A DNA stretch of 64,000 nt, from assembly GCA_012295275.1 (NCBI GenBank), contig CM022669.1, positions 12,850,172 through 12,914,171 on the forward strand, read 5' to 3'. The notes below the pieces were generated by a model. It was not told the origin of the DNA, did no database searches, and worked only from the letters and a program-made list of their open reading frames with translations. The stretch is from Chrysomallon squamiferum (Eukaryota; Mollusca; Gastropoda; Neomphalida; Peltospiridae). The translations under genes and the position numbers were made by a program. Below, in pieces: positions 52,240 through 63,246 of this stretch (its first letter is position 1; each line of letters begins with the position of its first letter).

Positions 52240-52241
<2 letters not shown>

Positions 52242-55106
52242 AATTGTTTATTTGGGCAACTTGTTTTTAATTAGTTTTCTTTGGAGTTTTCTGAGGAGTG
52301 GAGGATAAATGTTCTTTATTTCAGCTGATGTTATGTTGTTTTTCAGAAATTATACATACAATTTTGTGTCACAGTCTTATGACACGAATACAAAATTATG
52401 TTTACATATTAAACTGAAAACGGATATTATATATGCACGACAACACATCAAATAATTATACAGTTTTGACTATGAGATGCATCACTTCTGAGGAACACAA
52501 CCAAACACTCACTGGTAGCGAAGTCAGATGACAATTCTGTGCTCAAGATGAATTAACGAAACACAAACTAAACTCGTATCACGATTATCGATATACGTAT
52601 TATCTGAAAAATATGTAGTGAATGCCTTTACATCTTCATTTTATTCAGTTCTTCTTCAGTAAATTCGGTTTTTACCAATGCCATGCAAGGAGGTAATCAT
52701 TTTGAGAAATTCTGGATCTCCCATAGAAAGATTAGTAACTTACGCCTTTTCAGTTCTTCACGTAAAACAACAGTAACGTATCCACAGACGAAACCAAATA
52801 TGGTACAAGTCTGCCAACAAAGAAATGATACCGTGCTGAACAGAACTTTCGCAAATTATGTCCACGATAAGCATACTTGGATTTGTCTCTAACGATAGCA
52901 TTTTAAATTAATACCCAAACCCATATAAATAAAGGTCACGCAAATCAGGTCAATACGAAGTAGTAAAAAAAAGTCAACTATATTTTAGGTATGTACACTA
53001 TAAACCATTTACTCATTCGAGGTGTCCATCTCTTTGCTGGCAACATCACTTCGCACTCTGCATAGACGCATCTCATAGACTTTAACCATTCTAAACCTTT
53101 CAGCCGTCTTCCTCGAATCTTACCATCAACAACAGTCAAAACGTATCATTTCACATTTCATTTCACCGTCTTCACACGCCTTTCTTCAAATTCTTCTCTG
53201 TTCAGAAGAAGAAGAAGAAAAAAAATTAAAAGCCCGCTTTTTTCACCATGCAAAATTTGTGCTGTAATTTTTCTGCTTATCTCGCCAAAGACTGCAAACA
53301 GGAATGTTTTAGAAAAAAAAAAATAGAAAAAAAAAATGATGGAAGATCCAAATCTTCATCCCAAATAGCTGGTCGTCTGTATTTTACGTCCCGACTAAGT
53401 GAAAATCGTTGAAGAAAGTCCTCCATATAGCGAAACACAACTGTACAAAGAGTAAAGAATTTAGTCTGAGGTAAAATACACCACCACTGTTGAGATAGCT
53501 TGAACTATTCGTTTCACCGACGATCGCATCTGAAACAGATAAGAAGAAAAAAAAACACAAAACAGAAATTATCGGTATTCTATTTCAACTTTTTTCAAAA
53601 CTTGGCTGTTGCAAAGCCATAAAGTATTGACTGTGACAAACAGCTAAAAATGACTTGTTTTATTATCTAAATAATTACAAAGCAGGTAATAATAATTGAA
53701 GCGAGACAACTGATGTGAGATTTTATTACAATAATTATTTGTAATTTGTGTACATCTATATATATCTAATGTCTGTTTCTATCTAAATATCAATATGTGT
53801 CTAATATCTATATCTGTCCAACTATATACACACATAAACACAGACATACACAAACACACATACACACATAATGTTGGGGTTTGTACAACATTTTACTGCT
53901 TTTATGACAATGTCATCACCTCTTTCTCACACAAGTTAATATGAAGAATAGATACACAGTGCACCTGTCTTGTGTGATAACCTAGGGGCCGAGCAAAATC
54001 ATAATAAACATAAGGTACATTTATGTTTCAAAAATATTGCGTTTGAAACCTAAATAGAGATCCGATTTGTGCCAACCCCGCCATCATTTCGACCTCAAAA
54101 GTGCCGCTAAATAAAAATATTCGTGTTGAATGTTTGAATTATCATAATTATGTATCAAATGGTTTGAACTCGCACAGTTTGTAGGCTGTTGTGATTCTAC
54201 AAAACCAACATCCCTGCATGCACAGTGCATTGCAGGAAATGAGCGATGCAGTCTTTAAAAATGACTTGTAGGCTAAAGCTTCCGTACAAAAACAAATTAT
54301 TTATTTTTTAGAGAAAACAAATCCAGATCGGTAAACCTGTCCCCTGATCTAAGCGATAAAGCTATTGAAATAAAATCTGGACTGTGAAAAGCGTCCATAC
54401 ATCGTAAGTACCTTCTCATTTCCAGGTCCGTTAAAGGTACCAGGTACCACTGTATACGTTTTGTTAGAAATTATAAAACTGGAACCAACATTCTACTTAA
54501 ATCCGATAAACCACTGAAGACAGTGACTTTGGTTCAATCACATAATCAGTAACAAAAATAAATTCTTCATTTTCTTCTGTTTTTTCGTTTAATTACCGTA
54601 GCCTGTTGCCACAATCAGAATCCTTCATACATTTTTCATGACACCTGGCCGTGCTGGTCATTGTACTTTTAACCTCGGTCATTCAATCATACATTTGAGA
54701 CTGGCGGTGCTGCAAACACTAGTAACTTACCTCGCGTGTTTAGGATGCTGTTGACCGCTTATTTACGTCTTAATAAAGACGTAATTGAGATTTATCTTTG
54801 CAATCAAAGGTTAAACGTGAAACAAACATGAATGGTGAGGAATTTATATGCTTTTCAAAAAAACAAAACAAAAAAACGTGGTAGCATTTAATAGCCGTTG
54901 GCTTCAATTTGCGTTTGATAGTAAAACTGACGTAGATATGGACTTTCTTATTATTACAAGATATCAGACTAGCTTGTGCACAAAATGAGTATATCTACAT
55001 TGAATTAAAAAAAGAAGAAAAAGTGTATTAGTTAACAGTCGATTAACGATAATAAATTGTAGCTGATTGAGAGTAATTATGTTTATCAGAAATACAACGG
55101 TTTTTT
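52240..55106. other. Largest repeat-poor unique stretch, no gene confirmed
   Basis: Nearly 2.9 kb with few arrays. Several blocks are mixed in composition (53000-53180, 53930-54120, 54170-54260, 54590-54830). An imperfect hairpin CTGCATGCACAGTGCATTGC lies near 54216. An AGGTAAGT donor reads on the minus strand near 54734, but no acceptor with a pyrimidine tract pairs with it. No open frame is convincing. Confidence 0.35.
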
Positions 55107-55134
55107 TTTTTATTATTATTATTTTTAACATATT

Positions 55135-55181
<47 letters not shown>

Positions 55182-55300
55182 TTTTAATTTTTTATTATTA
55201 TTATTTTTAACATATTTTATTTATTTATTTTAATTTTTTATTATTATTATTTTTAACATATTTTATTTATTTATTTTAATTTTTTATTATTTTTAACATG
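55107..55300. repeat. Nested 46-bp repeat built from TTA and TTTA microsatellites
   Basis: The block TTATTATTATTATTTTTAAC then ATATTTTATTTATTTATTTT and AATTTTTTA recurs. The invariant TTTTTAACAT occurs near 55127, 55209, 55255 and 55295. The first interval is lengthened by an expanded TTTA run (about 55135-55185); the others are 46 and 40 bp. Confidence 0.9.
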
Positions 55301-55993
55301 TTTTTCAAATTCGTGTAAAATTTTTGACTTTGTGACATTTGGAGCTTATAAACAGTATCTCCCTATAACATACAAACAATTTAATTCATTTTTGTTTTAC
55401 TTCTTTCATCATTTCTTTCGCTCAGTGTTCTTATTCATTGTTTATATATCGTCATCACCATCTGTTTCTTGCACACCTTTTCATTAGTCTTGGAATTCCT
55501 TGTTATTGTCGTTGTCATTGCTACTGTCAATATTTCGTCTTCTGTAACAGTTTTGCTATTTAATATTAAACTGTGGGGTTTTTTCCTTTTCTTTCGGCTT
55601 CTCATTATAATATAAACTCTCGCATGGTTTCATATTGTTGCGAAAATGCTTTCCAACTGGAATTTACCAATTACGTACAAGACGTATAAAACAGAGACCT
55701 GAAAACTGACTTGATCGAGTTGGATGTTAGTCAGTGATCCGCAAATGCGACTGAACTGAGCCAATACTCGTGAGGTTTCCGTGGGAAACTTTCTAGATTT
55801 TAATAAAGTGAAGTGATATAAAATTTGAAGTATGAGACTGGAAGGTAAATATTTCCAAGTTTTATATGCAATTTTTGTTAAAGGAATCATAGCAATTCTT
55901 TTGTCTCCTGGGGCTCAGTCAACTGGGAAACGTCATGTATAAGATATTCGTAAACATTTTATAATATGTATACTCCAAACAACCGTACAAAAA

Positions 55994-56025
<32 letters not shown>

Positions 56026-56499
56026 CAAACAAAAAATAAAAATAAATAAATAAATTCAGCGAAAAATAACAAGAACAGCTGTTTGCTACACGAGCAATCT
56101 AAAAGTTTTTGTAAAAGAGAAAAGACGAACTAATAGGATCGATAGCCTGAACTGGGAAAAAACAGCGCAGAATTCCACACCAAAGGAGTGAGATCTATCC
56201 CGAGATAATATTAACATGTTGAATCCAAAGCCGTTTAACAAAATTAGTCAGGAAATGCACGTACGAACTGTGAATGAAATTTTCTCTATTATATTACGTT
56301 GAAGGAGTTTAGCATAACTGTATGAACATTTGGTAACTGAGGTTTAACTAATGTAATTAAAATACAAGAAAAGAAATTGGGTTGAAGTGATATTGTAGAA
56401 AATGTTTCTGATAAGATAGTGCTGAATATATGATAATGTTCGAACTTTTACTTTTTTAAACGGACACTAGCACAAACACATTAAAATTGTTATATCAGT
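55301..56499. other. AT-rich sequence, no gene confirmed
   Basis: AAT and AAAT units at 55994-56055. The 86-codon minus-strand frame at 55630-55890 has no family resemblance or clean splice sites. Confidence 0.4.
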
Positions 56500-56543
56500 T
56501 ATACACACAAACACACACATACATGCATATATACATACATACA

Positions 56544-56577
<34 letters not shown>

Positions 56578-56735
56578 CATTTATACTACGTGCGTATATA
56601 CATACATATATATACATATATATATATACATACAGATATACATACCTACATATATAAAATTGCATTTATACATACATACATACATGCATACACACTTATG
56701 TAGGTTCGTACATACTGATTTGCATACATACATGT
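56500..56735. repeat. CATA/TA degenerate array
   Basis: ACAC, CATA (clean at 56527-56570) and TATA units over about 230 bp. Confidence 0.9.
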
Positions 56736-56789
56736 AGAGAATGGAGAGGGATTCAGAGGCAGAGACTGAGAGGTAAATGGCAAGATAAA

Positions 56790-56790
<1 letters not shown>

Positions 56791-56872
<82 letters not shown>

Positions 56873-57024
56873 CAGAAACAGACAGAGAGAGATCGTGACA
56901 GATAGAGAGACAGACAGACTGACAGACAGATATATATATATATGTGTGTATATATATACAGTGAGAGAGAGAGACAGAGAGAGACAGAGAGAGAGAGAAA
57001 GAGAGAGAGAGATAGAGAGAGAGA

Positions 57025-57106
<82 letters not shown>
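56791..57106. repeat. (GA)n/(GACA)n/(TA)n compound array
   Basis: GA units (56791-56866), degenerate GACA/GATA (to 56931), TA and TG (56932-56960), GA-rich with GAGACA (to 57038), then a clean GA run to 57106. Its right edge is about ten bases from the candidate microexon donor. Confidence 0.95.
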
Positions 57107-57109
<3 letters not shown>

Positions 57110-57122
57110 AAAAAAAACTTAC

Positions 57123-57146
57123 CACGCCTGACATTGTATGTTCCAG
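57123..57146 (-). CDS. Candidate 24-nt microexon downstream of the Ig exon
   Basis: On the minus strand a TTACTTTTCAG acceptor is followed by 24 bases (CTGGAACATACA then ATGTCAGGCGTG) and a perfect GTAAGT donor. Joined to the phase 1 end of the Ig exon about 1.27 kb upstream, it stays open and leaves in phase 1 again, reading AGTYNVRR. A length divisible by three with matching phase makes it usable as a skippable cassette. The donor is followed at once by A/T and then a long CT array, so the exon sits at the edge of a 315-bp simple repeat. Chance co-occurrence of two short splice motifs in AT-rich DNA is the main alternative; transcript evidence would decide. Confidence 0.35.
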
Positions 57147-57934
57147 CTGAAAAGTAATAAAAAGAAGATAAAAATAATCATTAACTTTAAACGTTTCTTT
57201 CTCATTTTTTAAACACTTCGTTACTTAAGCCATCAGTCAGTAAACAATTTAATCAAGAGAAAAAACAATTTTCAATTTGTTTCCTTAGTGTTTCTTGAGA
57301 TTACCAAATAGAGATCTTCTTTTCTATCTTTTTTTAAAAATGTTTTCTTCTTCAAATGCTAAATGATATGCGTTTTACTTTTGGCTTTTCTTTTTCTTTT
57401 GTCATTTCTATTTCTTCTTATTATTTTTCTTCTTTTTTTTTCCCCTCAGTTTTAAAATATTACATTTTGATATATTTTACTTTTCTTATTTTTTTTTATT
57501 TATAGTGTTTATTACGTGATAAATATAAGTTTCAAACAAACCTGACAGTTCTCAATATATTTGATGAACTACCGGCTTAATTTATTATTCTCGTTAAACT
57601 GGAAAGGAATCTGTTTTGCTAGACAAGAGGAATATATACATACACAAATACATTTCTTTTTCTTTTCTTTCGTTTTTTCTTTTTTTAAATTTTGTTCTGG
57701 AGAAAAGATTACAAATAGGATACACGTGTTTGAAGATTAGATTCAAATGTGTGCGTTAATAATATTCTTTAAACGTTAAGTAATGACTTGTGGAAATAGT
57801 TTGCAGATATAGAGATACAGGTATACAAAAATAACATACGTATGCTTGTGTATACACTTAATTCGCTATTAAATACATGGGTAAATAAACATTACCGCAT
57901 GATGTTGAAAATAAGAACAAACACTTTAGCAAGA
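57147..57934. other. AT-rich sequence (intronic if the Ig gene model is right)
   Basis: T- and CT-rich on the plus strand; no exon seen. Confidence 0.4.
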
Positions 57935-57935
57935 A

Positions 57936-57989
<54 letters not shown>

Positions 57990-58035
57990 CATGATCATAA
58001 TCATAACCATAATAATAAATAAATAAATAAACATA
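57935..58035. repeat. (AAT)n microsatellite with AAAT tail
   Basis: About sixteen AAT units, then ATCATAATC words and AAAT units. Confidence 0.92.
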
Positions 58036-58149
58036 TAAAAATATATACATTATTTTATAAATAATTAAATGCTACGTGACTAGATAACGCTAACATTACA
58101 TAAAACAAGTTTGTGAGGGTTTGTTTCGAAGACATATTTACTGATATAA

Positions 58150-58413
58150 CTGTCAAGTCACACACACTGTCATGTTACACACACTGTCATTTTACACACA
58201 CTGTCATTTTACACACACTGTCATGTTACACACACTGTCATTTTACACACAGTCATGTTAAACACACTGTCACGTTACACACAGTATCACATTACACACA
58301 TTGTCATGTTACACACTGTCATGTTACACCCACTGTCAAGTGACACACACACTGTCACGTTACACCCACTGTCAAGTCACACACACACTGTCACGTTACA
58401 CACACTGTCACGT
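58150..58413. repeat. 17-bp minisatellite abutting the Ig exon donor
   Basis: About 15 imperfect units of ACACACACTGTCATGTT are present, with variants TCACGTT, TCATTTT and TCAAGTC. The array occupies the intron side of the Ig exon donor almost to the splice site. A plus-strand open frame through the array (CYTHCHFTH-like) is a repeat translation and not a gene. Confidence 0.92.
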
Positions 58414-58421
58414 CCTTACCG
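58414..58421 (-). promoter_or_regulatory. Splice donor of the Ig exon
   Basis: The minus strand reads CG|GTAAGG across 58421-58414, a near-consensus U1 site. Only about six intronic bases separate the GT from the first unit of the 17-bp tandem repeat that fills the following 260 bp. Confidence 0.8.
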
Positions 58422-58710
58422 TTTAGAACATTAACCCTTGTGCTTGTGACCTGCTGGTCGGATGTTCGGCAGACGTACGTGCCAGCGTCCGAAAGCTTGG
58501 AGTCGTTAATTTCCAAAATGCTAACTATTGTTTTTGTGTTTATAGACACGAACTTCCTGATGTAAACTTTCTTGGAAAACTCCGTCGTCAGCTTGTTTCC
58601 GTTCTTGAACCAGTCGAGGTCCTCGGGCGGGTACTCTCTGCCAGTGGCGTTACACTTGAGAAAAATGCGTTCTCCCTTCTCGACGAAGTTCTTGCCCGTT
58701 ATTCTTATAT
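58420..58710 (-). CDS. Internal exon encoding one immunoglobulin domain (possible Dpr/zig-8-like cell-surface protein)
   Basis: A 291-nt exon is bounded by a pyrimidine-rich acceptor (TTTCTGTTTCTCTCAG just above 58710) and a GTAAGG donor starting at 58419. It enters and leaves in phase 1, the classic symmetry of Ig-domain exons. The roughly 97-residue translation shows every landmark of an I/V-type Ig fold: Cys20 in LKCNA (strand B), Trp34 in LDWFKNG (strand C), a hydrophobic strand E (VSILEI) and DAGTYVC at 75-81 (strand F, Cys81), ending in VNVLNG. The Cys-Cys spacing of 61 is normal. Two N-glycosylation sequons (NAT at 21, NDS at 69) fit an extracellular domain. The proline pair before the WF motif and the VLNG end recall the second Ig domain of Dpr/zig-8 neuronal surface proteins; this assignment is inference. 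Other I-set families remain possible. No neighbouring Ig exon was found in the window, so flanking introns must be long. Confidence 0.88.
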
Positions 58711-58733
58711 CTGAGAGAAACAGAAAGTGAAAA
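58711..58733 (-). promoter_or_regulatory. Splice acceptor and polypyrimidine tract of the Ig exon
   Basis: On the minus strand the sequence TTTTCACTTTCTGTTTCTCTCAG immediately precedes the exon, split here as TTTTCACTTT and CTGTTTCTCTCAG. It has a long uninterrupted pyrimidine-rich run and CAG at the junction. This fixes the exon start: the open frame continues upstream into the intron by chance, but the methionine there is not a plausible start. Confidence 0.85.
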
Positions 58734-58856
58734 TGTTTTACGTTAATAATATTCGTTATGTGGATCATTTGTATTTATTAATTTTTTTGTTGTTTTTGTT
58801 GTTTTTTTGCTTTTGGTTGTTTTTTCTGTTGGGTTTTTTGTTGTTGTTTTCTTTCT

Positions 58857-58896
<40 letters not shown>

Positions 58897-59216
58897 TTTG
58901 GGTGGGTTTTTTGGGGGGTTATTGTGTTTTTTCTTAAAAAACCACATTCTGTCAGTTTTATGGTTCTTTTCGCTTCATGTATCTTTGTGACAGTAAATAA
59001 TTATGTTATGTTCAGAAATGTATTTACACAATATTATGTTAGAAAACTGCTTGTAAGAAAAATATGAGACGTAGACTTGAGACGGGGGAAAGAGACAAAC
59101 AAATGGTTGGAAACCGAGGATGAAACGTTCCTTTGAAGAGTACCTGAAGCCATAGCTGATTAAATATTAAAATATTAAAATGAGGTTTCAATAAAATGTA
59201 TTAATTAGTATATTAT
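58734..59216. other. T/G-rich then unique sequence
   Basis: TTG/TTTTTG-rich DNA with T33 at 58859-58891 and G-runs, then unique sequence to 59216. It would be the intron upstream of the Ig exon. No second Ig exon found. Confidence 0.45.
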
Positions 59217-59380
59217 TATTGTTGTTATTGTTATTATTATTATTATTATTATCATCAGTGATAGTATTAGTATTAGTGGTAACAGCAGTATTAAATTAAT
59301 ATTGTTATTGTTGATGTTTGATGTTGTTGTTAATGTCGTTATCATAATGACCATGATCATTATCACAATTACCACATAAA
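59217..59380. repeat. ATT/GTT-rich degenerate region
   Basis: TTATTG, ATT units at 59233-59252 and looser GTT/TAT words. Confidence 0.7.
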
Positions 59381-59636
59381 ATATATATATTCAGATATTT
59401 AATAAAAGGGAATCTAGTTCCACTACCACAATGGGAAGGTAATATCTAAATAAATAAACAAATATATAAATAACCAAATAAACAAGAAATATTAAATGCA
59501 ATACGATAGATACATGCATGTTTTCAAGTAACAGCTACAGATACAGTTATGTAATAATTTTTATTATACATATTATGCGTTAAGATTGATCCATTACAAA
59601 ATACTGTACTATCTAATTATTCGTATAACTGAATAG

Positions 59637-59637
<1 letters not shown>

Positions 59638-59714
<77 letters not shown>
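59638..59714. repeat. (TTA)n microsatellite
   Basis: About twenty-five TTA units. Confidence 0.97.
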
Positions 59715-59715
<1 letters not shown>

Positions 59716-60898
59716 GGAAGAAAAGGAAAAAAGACAAATAAAAACAAAATTAGAAAAAAAAATGTTAGATAAAAATAATGTTAAATATGCAGAAGAATTT
59801 TGAGAAAGAATATCTTTATTCCTTTCATGATAAAATGTCACAAAATGTCATTCGAAAAGGGAAAAATGAGAAACGATAAAGTCAAATACAGCAGCAGTAT
59901 AACTCATTGGGTAAGTGAACACTAAATATTTTGGAACGTCTTAAGGAAAAGAAAAAAAGTACTAACACATGATTAAATAAAGTCTACAGCGACTAACCGA
60001 TAAACAGCAGATTAAATGTTTGCGAACAGTTTTCCTAATATTTTACTAACATGAATAAACAAAACAGAAGTAAGCAAAAGAAATGATGTTGAACTAAATA
60101 TCTATTTTAATATTAAAAATTTAAACTGATTGGAATGGTAATCAAAATCAGACGAGGTCAGTTTTATTCTAAATGCTGTGCAGTATATAGTATTCACTTG
60201 ATAACGTCATAATTAATATGACGTAGAATATTCCGAAAAAAAAACAATTACATGGATTAAAAAAAAAAAAAATAAATAAATAAAATGGGAGTGCTGAATA
60301 ATGAAAATTAAAATAATAATCATAATATCCGTGTCTAGGTAAGGAAGAAAAAAAAGATATATATATATATATATATAAGCCAGTAATTTCACAAAATGAA
60401 GCAACATTTAGGCTGGAGGAAACATTGACGAAAACGAAGACAAACAGAATATCGAAACTGAAATTGTCACATCGCTTGAAAACTATAATTTTACCAAATA
60501 ATTCGTATTTTGGCGGTGATCTTTGAACATCTGAAATATAAAATGTGTTACAGTACTTTGAAGGTGTTGATATTGTCGTCACATTACTAAGAAACAGTTG
60601 TAAATCGTGTTTCAAATTTTCTTCAAAAAAAAAAAAAAAAAAAAATTGTGCTTTTTATTAGCGTGAAATATGTCAGGAATTAGAAGGTACTACTAAAAAA
60701 TGCATTTAAATAAAGAACAAAGTTTTGGAAACATTATCACTAACGCTGTTTCTTAATGAGGTGACGATATATTTTGGTTAACCAAATTTAAAGCTAAAAT
60801 AACTTGTTGTTAATAACATCATTTAGTCTTTGTTAATTCAAAATGTAAAGATAATGTATTATTCGTTAATTAAATCTGAGATATTAAAAGTGAACGGC
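59715..60898. other. AT-rich sequence, no gene confirmed
   Basis: TA units at 60357-60376 and an A-run at 60625-60645. A minus-strand acceptor-like TTTTATATTTCAG precedes a frame at about 60534, but the translation has no Ig or other landmark and runs into the TA array. Confidence 0.4.
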
Positions 60899-60934
<36 letters not shown>

Positions 60935-60998
60935 CAGTATAGTAATATAATAGTAGTAGTATTAGCAGCAGTAGCAGTAGTAAGAGTAGTTTTAGTAT

Positions 60999-61029
<31 letters not shown>

Positions 61030-61165
61030 GGTGGTGGTGATGGTTGTGGTAGTAGTAGAAGTAGTAGTAGATGTAGTACAAGTGGCAGTGGTAGTGGTAG
61101 TAGTAGTGGTTGTTGTAATAGTGATGGTAGTGGTGGTAATAGTAATAGTAAAAGAAGTAATAGTA
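60899..61165. repeat. (AAT)n then TAG/TGG trinucleotide region
   Basis: AAT units to 60931, then about 220 bp of GTAGTA, GGTGGT and GTAGTG units (poly-valine frame). Confidence 0.92.
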
Positions 61166-62129
61166 TTAGTAATTAAAACAATAGTTTTGATAGTTATCTG
61201 ATTACTTTGTTACATAATTTTATCAAGAGACATAATATTATTACGTTCAGTATTACAGACACCTTGGTATCGAGTACTGGTATATTTTCTACAGTCGCTA
61301 GATTTCTGTGCGCGCGTGAGTCTGTATTTCTGTGAGTGTGCTTGTGAGTGCACCTCTTTTGCGTACTTATTGGCATATCAATCGGCTCTATTATCAGTAT
61401 ATTTAATAAAAGGATTTTAAGTGTTGTGAGTCTACGAGGAATGCTGTTGTTTTCTGAAATAACTTTATCAGACAATTGGGTGCTGTTTGTACAAATGCTG
61501 ATAATTTTTATTACGCAGTATTTATTTTTTTAATCAAAATCATAAGGTCATAATTGCTATTTAAGTGAACACAATTAATTTTCGAGTAAACAGTGTCTTT
61601 TCCTGTTATTGGTTCATTTCTAAATGTACTTTTAAAAGAGATAAAGGTTAATTTAAAAAAAAAAAAAGGAAGGACACACATTTCAGACTGTATCGTTTTC
61701 TACACAGCTAATCTTTTCATAACCGTTTGTTTTGTCCGCATCGTTCTAAGATCAAATCTAAGCATTATAAATACAGATTAAATAATCTAATACATTTGGA
61801 ATATTATTATTGTTTTTTCTGTTGTTGTTTCTTTCTTAGATTTAGAACAGTATTTTATAGGATCTTTAAAAATTACACCAACGAAACTGAAATATTTCTG
61901 CTGTGTCTACAGGCCAAAAAACCCCAGATACCTATATGAACACAGAAAGTAGCTCATTTTCTTTTGATCCAGTTGGTTGGATAACTTTTGAATGATGTGA
62001 TATTAATTTTATAGCATAAGAGTACGAACCTGACATTAACATACTGAACTAGCATTGGAATCATGGTTTATCACTTCCAAAGGCTGTGACATTGTTACGA
62101 TAAAATAATTGATGCAAAACCATGTGGAT
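61166..62129. other. AT-rich unique sequence, no gene seen
   Basis: Short frames only; nothing recognised. Confidence 0.4.
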
Positions 62130-62220
62130 AAATATGTCTCTGCAGAATTAGCGATTCTGCAGCGGGACCGTGGTTCGAACCCAGTACTGTCGATGCACTG
62201 TCTTCCTCAAGTTGACAGAA
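62130..62220 (+). mobile_element. tRNA-like B-box relic, probable old SINE fragment
   Basis: GGTTCGAACCC at 62172-62182 is a near-perfect RNA polymerase III B box. The context (GCGGGACCGT before it, then CCAGTACTGTCGATGCACTG and TCTTCCTCAAGTTGACAG) resembles the head of tRNA-derived SINEs of invertebrates. I could not find a convincing A box or cloverleaf, so it is not called as a functional tRNA. No tail repeat or target duplication is evident. Confidence 0.4.
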
Positions 62221-62660
62221 CCACAGCTACTGCCGAGTTTTGAGAGCGACGTCTGTGATTAAGTAATTATTTAGCGACTGACTGACGCCCAGGCGTTTTA
62301 ATCGACAGGTTAATTTCCATCCTCCGCGAGATAAGTCAATTTGTAGGTTTCCAGCGACTGTTAACTTTCTTTGGAGGAAATGATCTCGGAATGCAACGTC
62401 TTCGTCGCAAACCTGCATCTGCCGAAAGGAGCGGTCGAGCGAGCTGCAAGTTCAATTAGTGTGTGCACATTTAAAACTGATTATTCACCTCAGCGATTTG
62501 GTAATTAATCAACGCTGTGCTTTGTGCCTCGTGCAAGTAAGCACGTTTTACACGTGTCCTGCAGAACACGTGCTGTCCTGATAGTGCAATTGAACGGCGG
62601 GTGTTCGTTATGATTATATAACAGTAACGTGTGTAATCTTGTTTTGTTGTTTTTTGACTT
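62220..62660. other. GC/CpG-richer unique island with E-box palindrome
   Basis: Contains GAGAGCGACGTCTGTGATTA, CCGAAAGGAGCGGTCGAGCG and the CACGTG palindrome at 62551-62572. A 63-codon minus-strand frame (62227-62418) has no splice support and matches nothing I recognise. Confidence 0.35.
62551..62572. promoter_or_regulatory. 22-bp palindrome with two E-boxes
   Basis: CACGTGTCCTGCAGAACACGTG folds onto itself with 18 of 22 positions symmetric. It places a CACGTG E-box at each end and CTGCAG at the centre. It sits in a GC-richer island. Confidence 0.5.
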
Positions 62661-63215
62661 TTTTCGAGGGGGTGGAGTACGTGTGTGATAGTCACGTGTC
62701 GCTGAATTCGACCCTGTTATGTGTTTTAGTTGGAACTGAAATGTATTTTTTCGATAAGGAAGTACGCGGCAAAGTGAACCAAGATTAGATTTTTTTTTTT
62801 TTTTCCAGTGCAATAAAGTCTTTAACCATAAATGCTATCCTAACCTGTTTATCTTCTACGTTTATTCAGAGATGTTTGGTATGTAAATAGCTATCACAGT
62901 GATAGCAATAATTAGATCTGCGTTGATGGCCGACAGATTAATATGATAAATACAGGCTACGTATTTATCTGTCCAGCAGGATATACTTTGCATCGCCGTT
63001 ATAACGTATAATGTTAACAACGATTTCTTCATTTTGCGTTTCAATCCCGGTTTATGCGATTTTTTACGTCATTGTAGCCTTACAACTTTATCATCCGGGA
63101 GGAACAGGCAAGCCAAAGAAAGTGACCATCCTCATTTTAACTGTCTTTTCAAGAACAGACCATGGATTCCAGAACAGGCGAAATGTGTTGGATATAGAAC
63201 TAAGATTATAGATAG

Positions 63216-63246
<31 letters not shown>

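Noticed and set aside
54720-54770. AGGTAAGT donor on the minus strand with a possible 27-nt exon
   Set aside because: The only available acceptor lacks a pyrimidine tract, and two of the frames contain stops.
55630-55890. 86-codon minus-strand frame without obvious low complexity
   Set aside because: No domain recognised, no clean flanking splice sites, AT-driven composition.
56646-57134. 162-codon minus-strand frame, the longest in the window
   Set aside because: Mostly LSLSLS from the GA/CT array; no protein-like segment. Its first codons overlap the candidate microexon in a different frame.
60169-60615. 148-codon minus-strand frame with an acceptor-like TTTTATATTTCAG near 60534
   Set aside because: Tested as a possible second Ig exon: no Cys-Trp-Cys pattern or DxGxYxC, and it runs into TA repeats.
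62160-62190. tRNA gene
   Set aside because: Only the B box is present; no acceptor stem, anticodon arm or A box could be folded around it.
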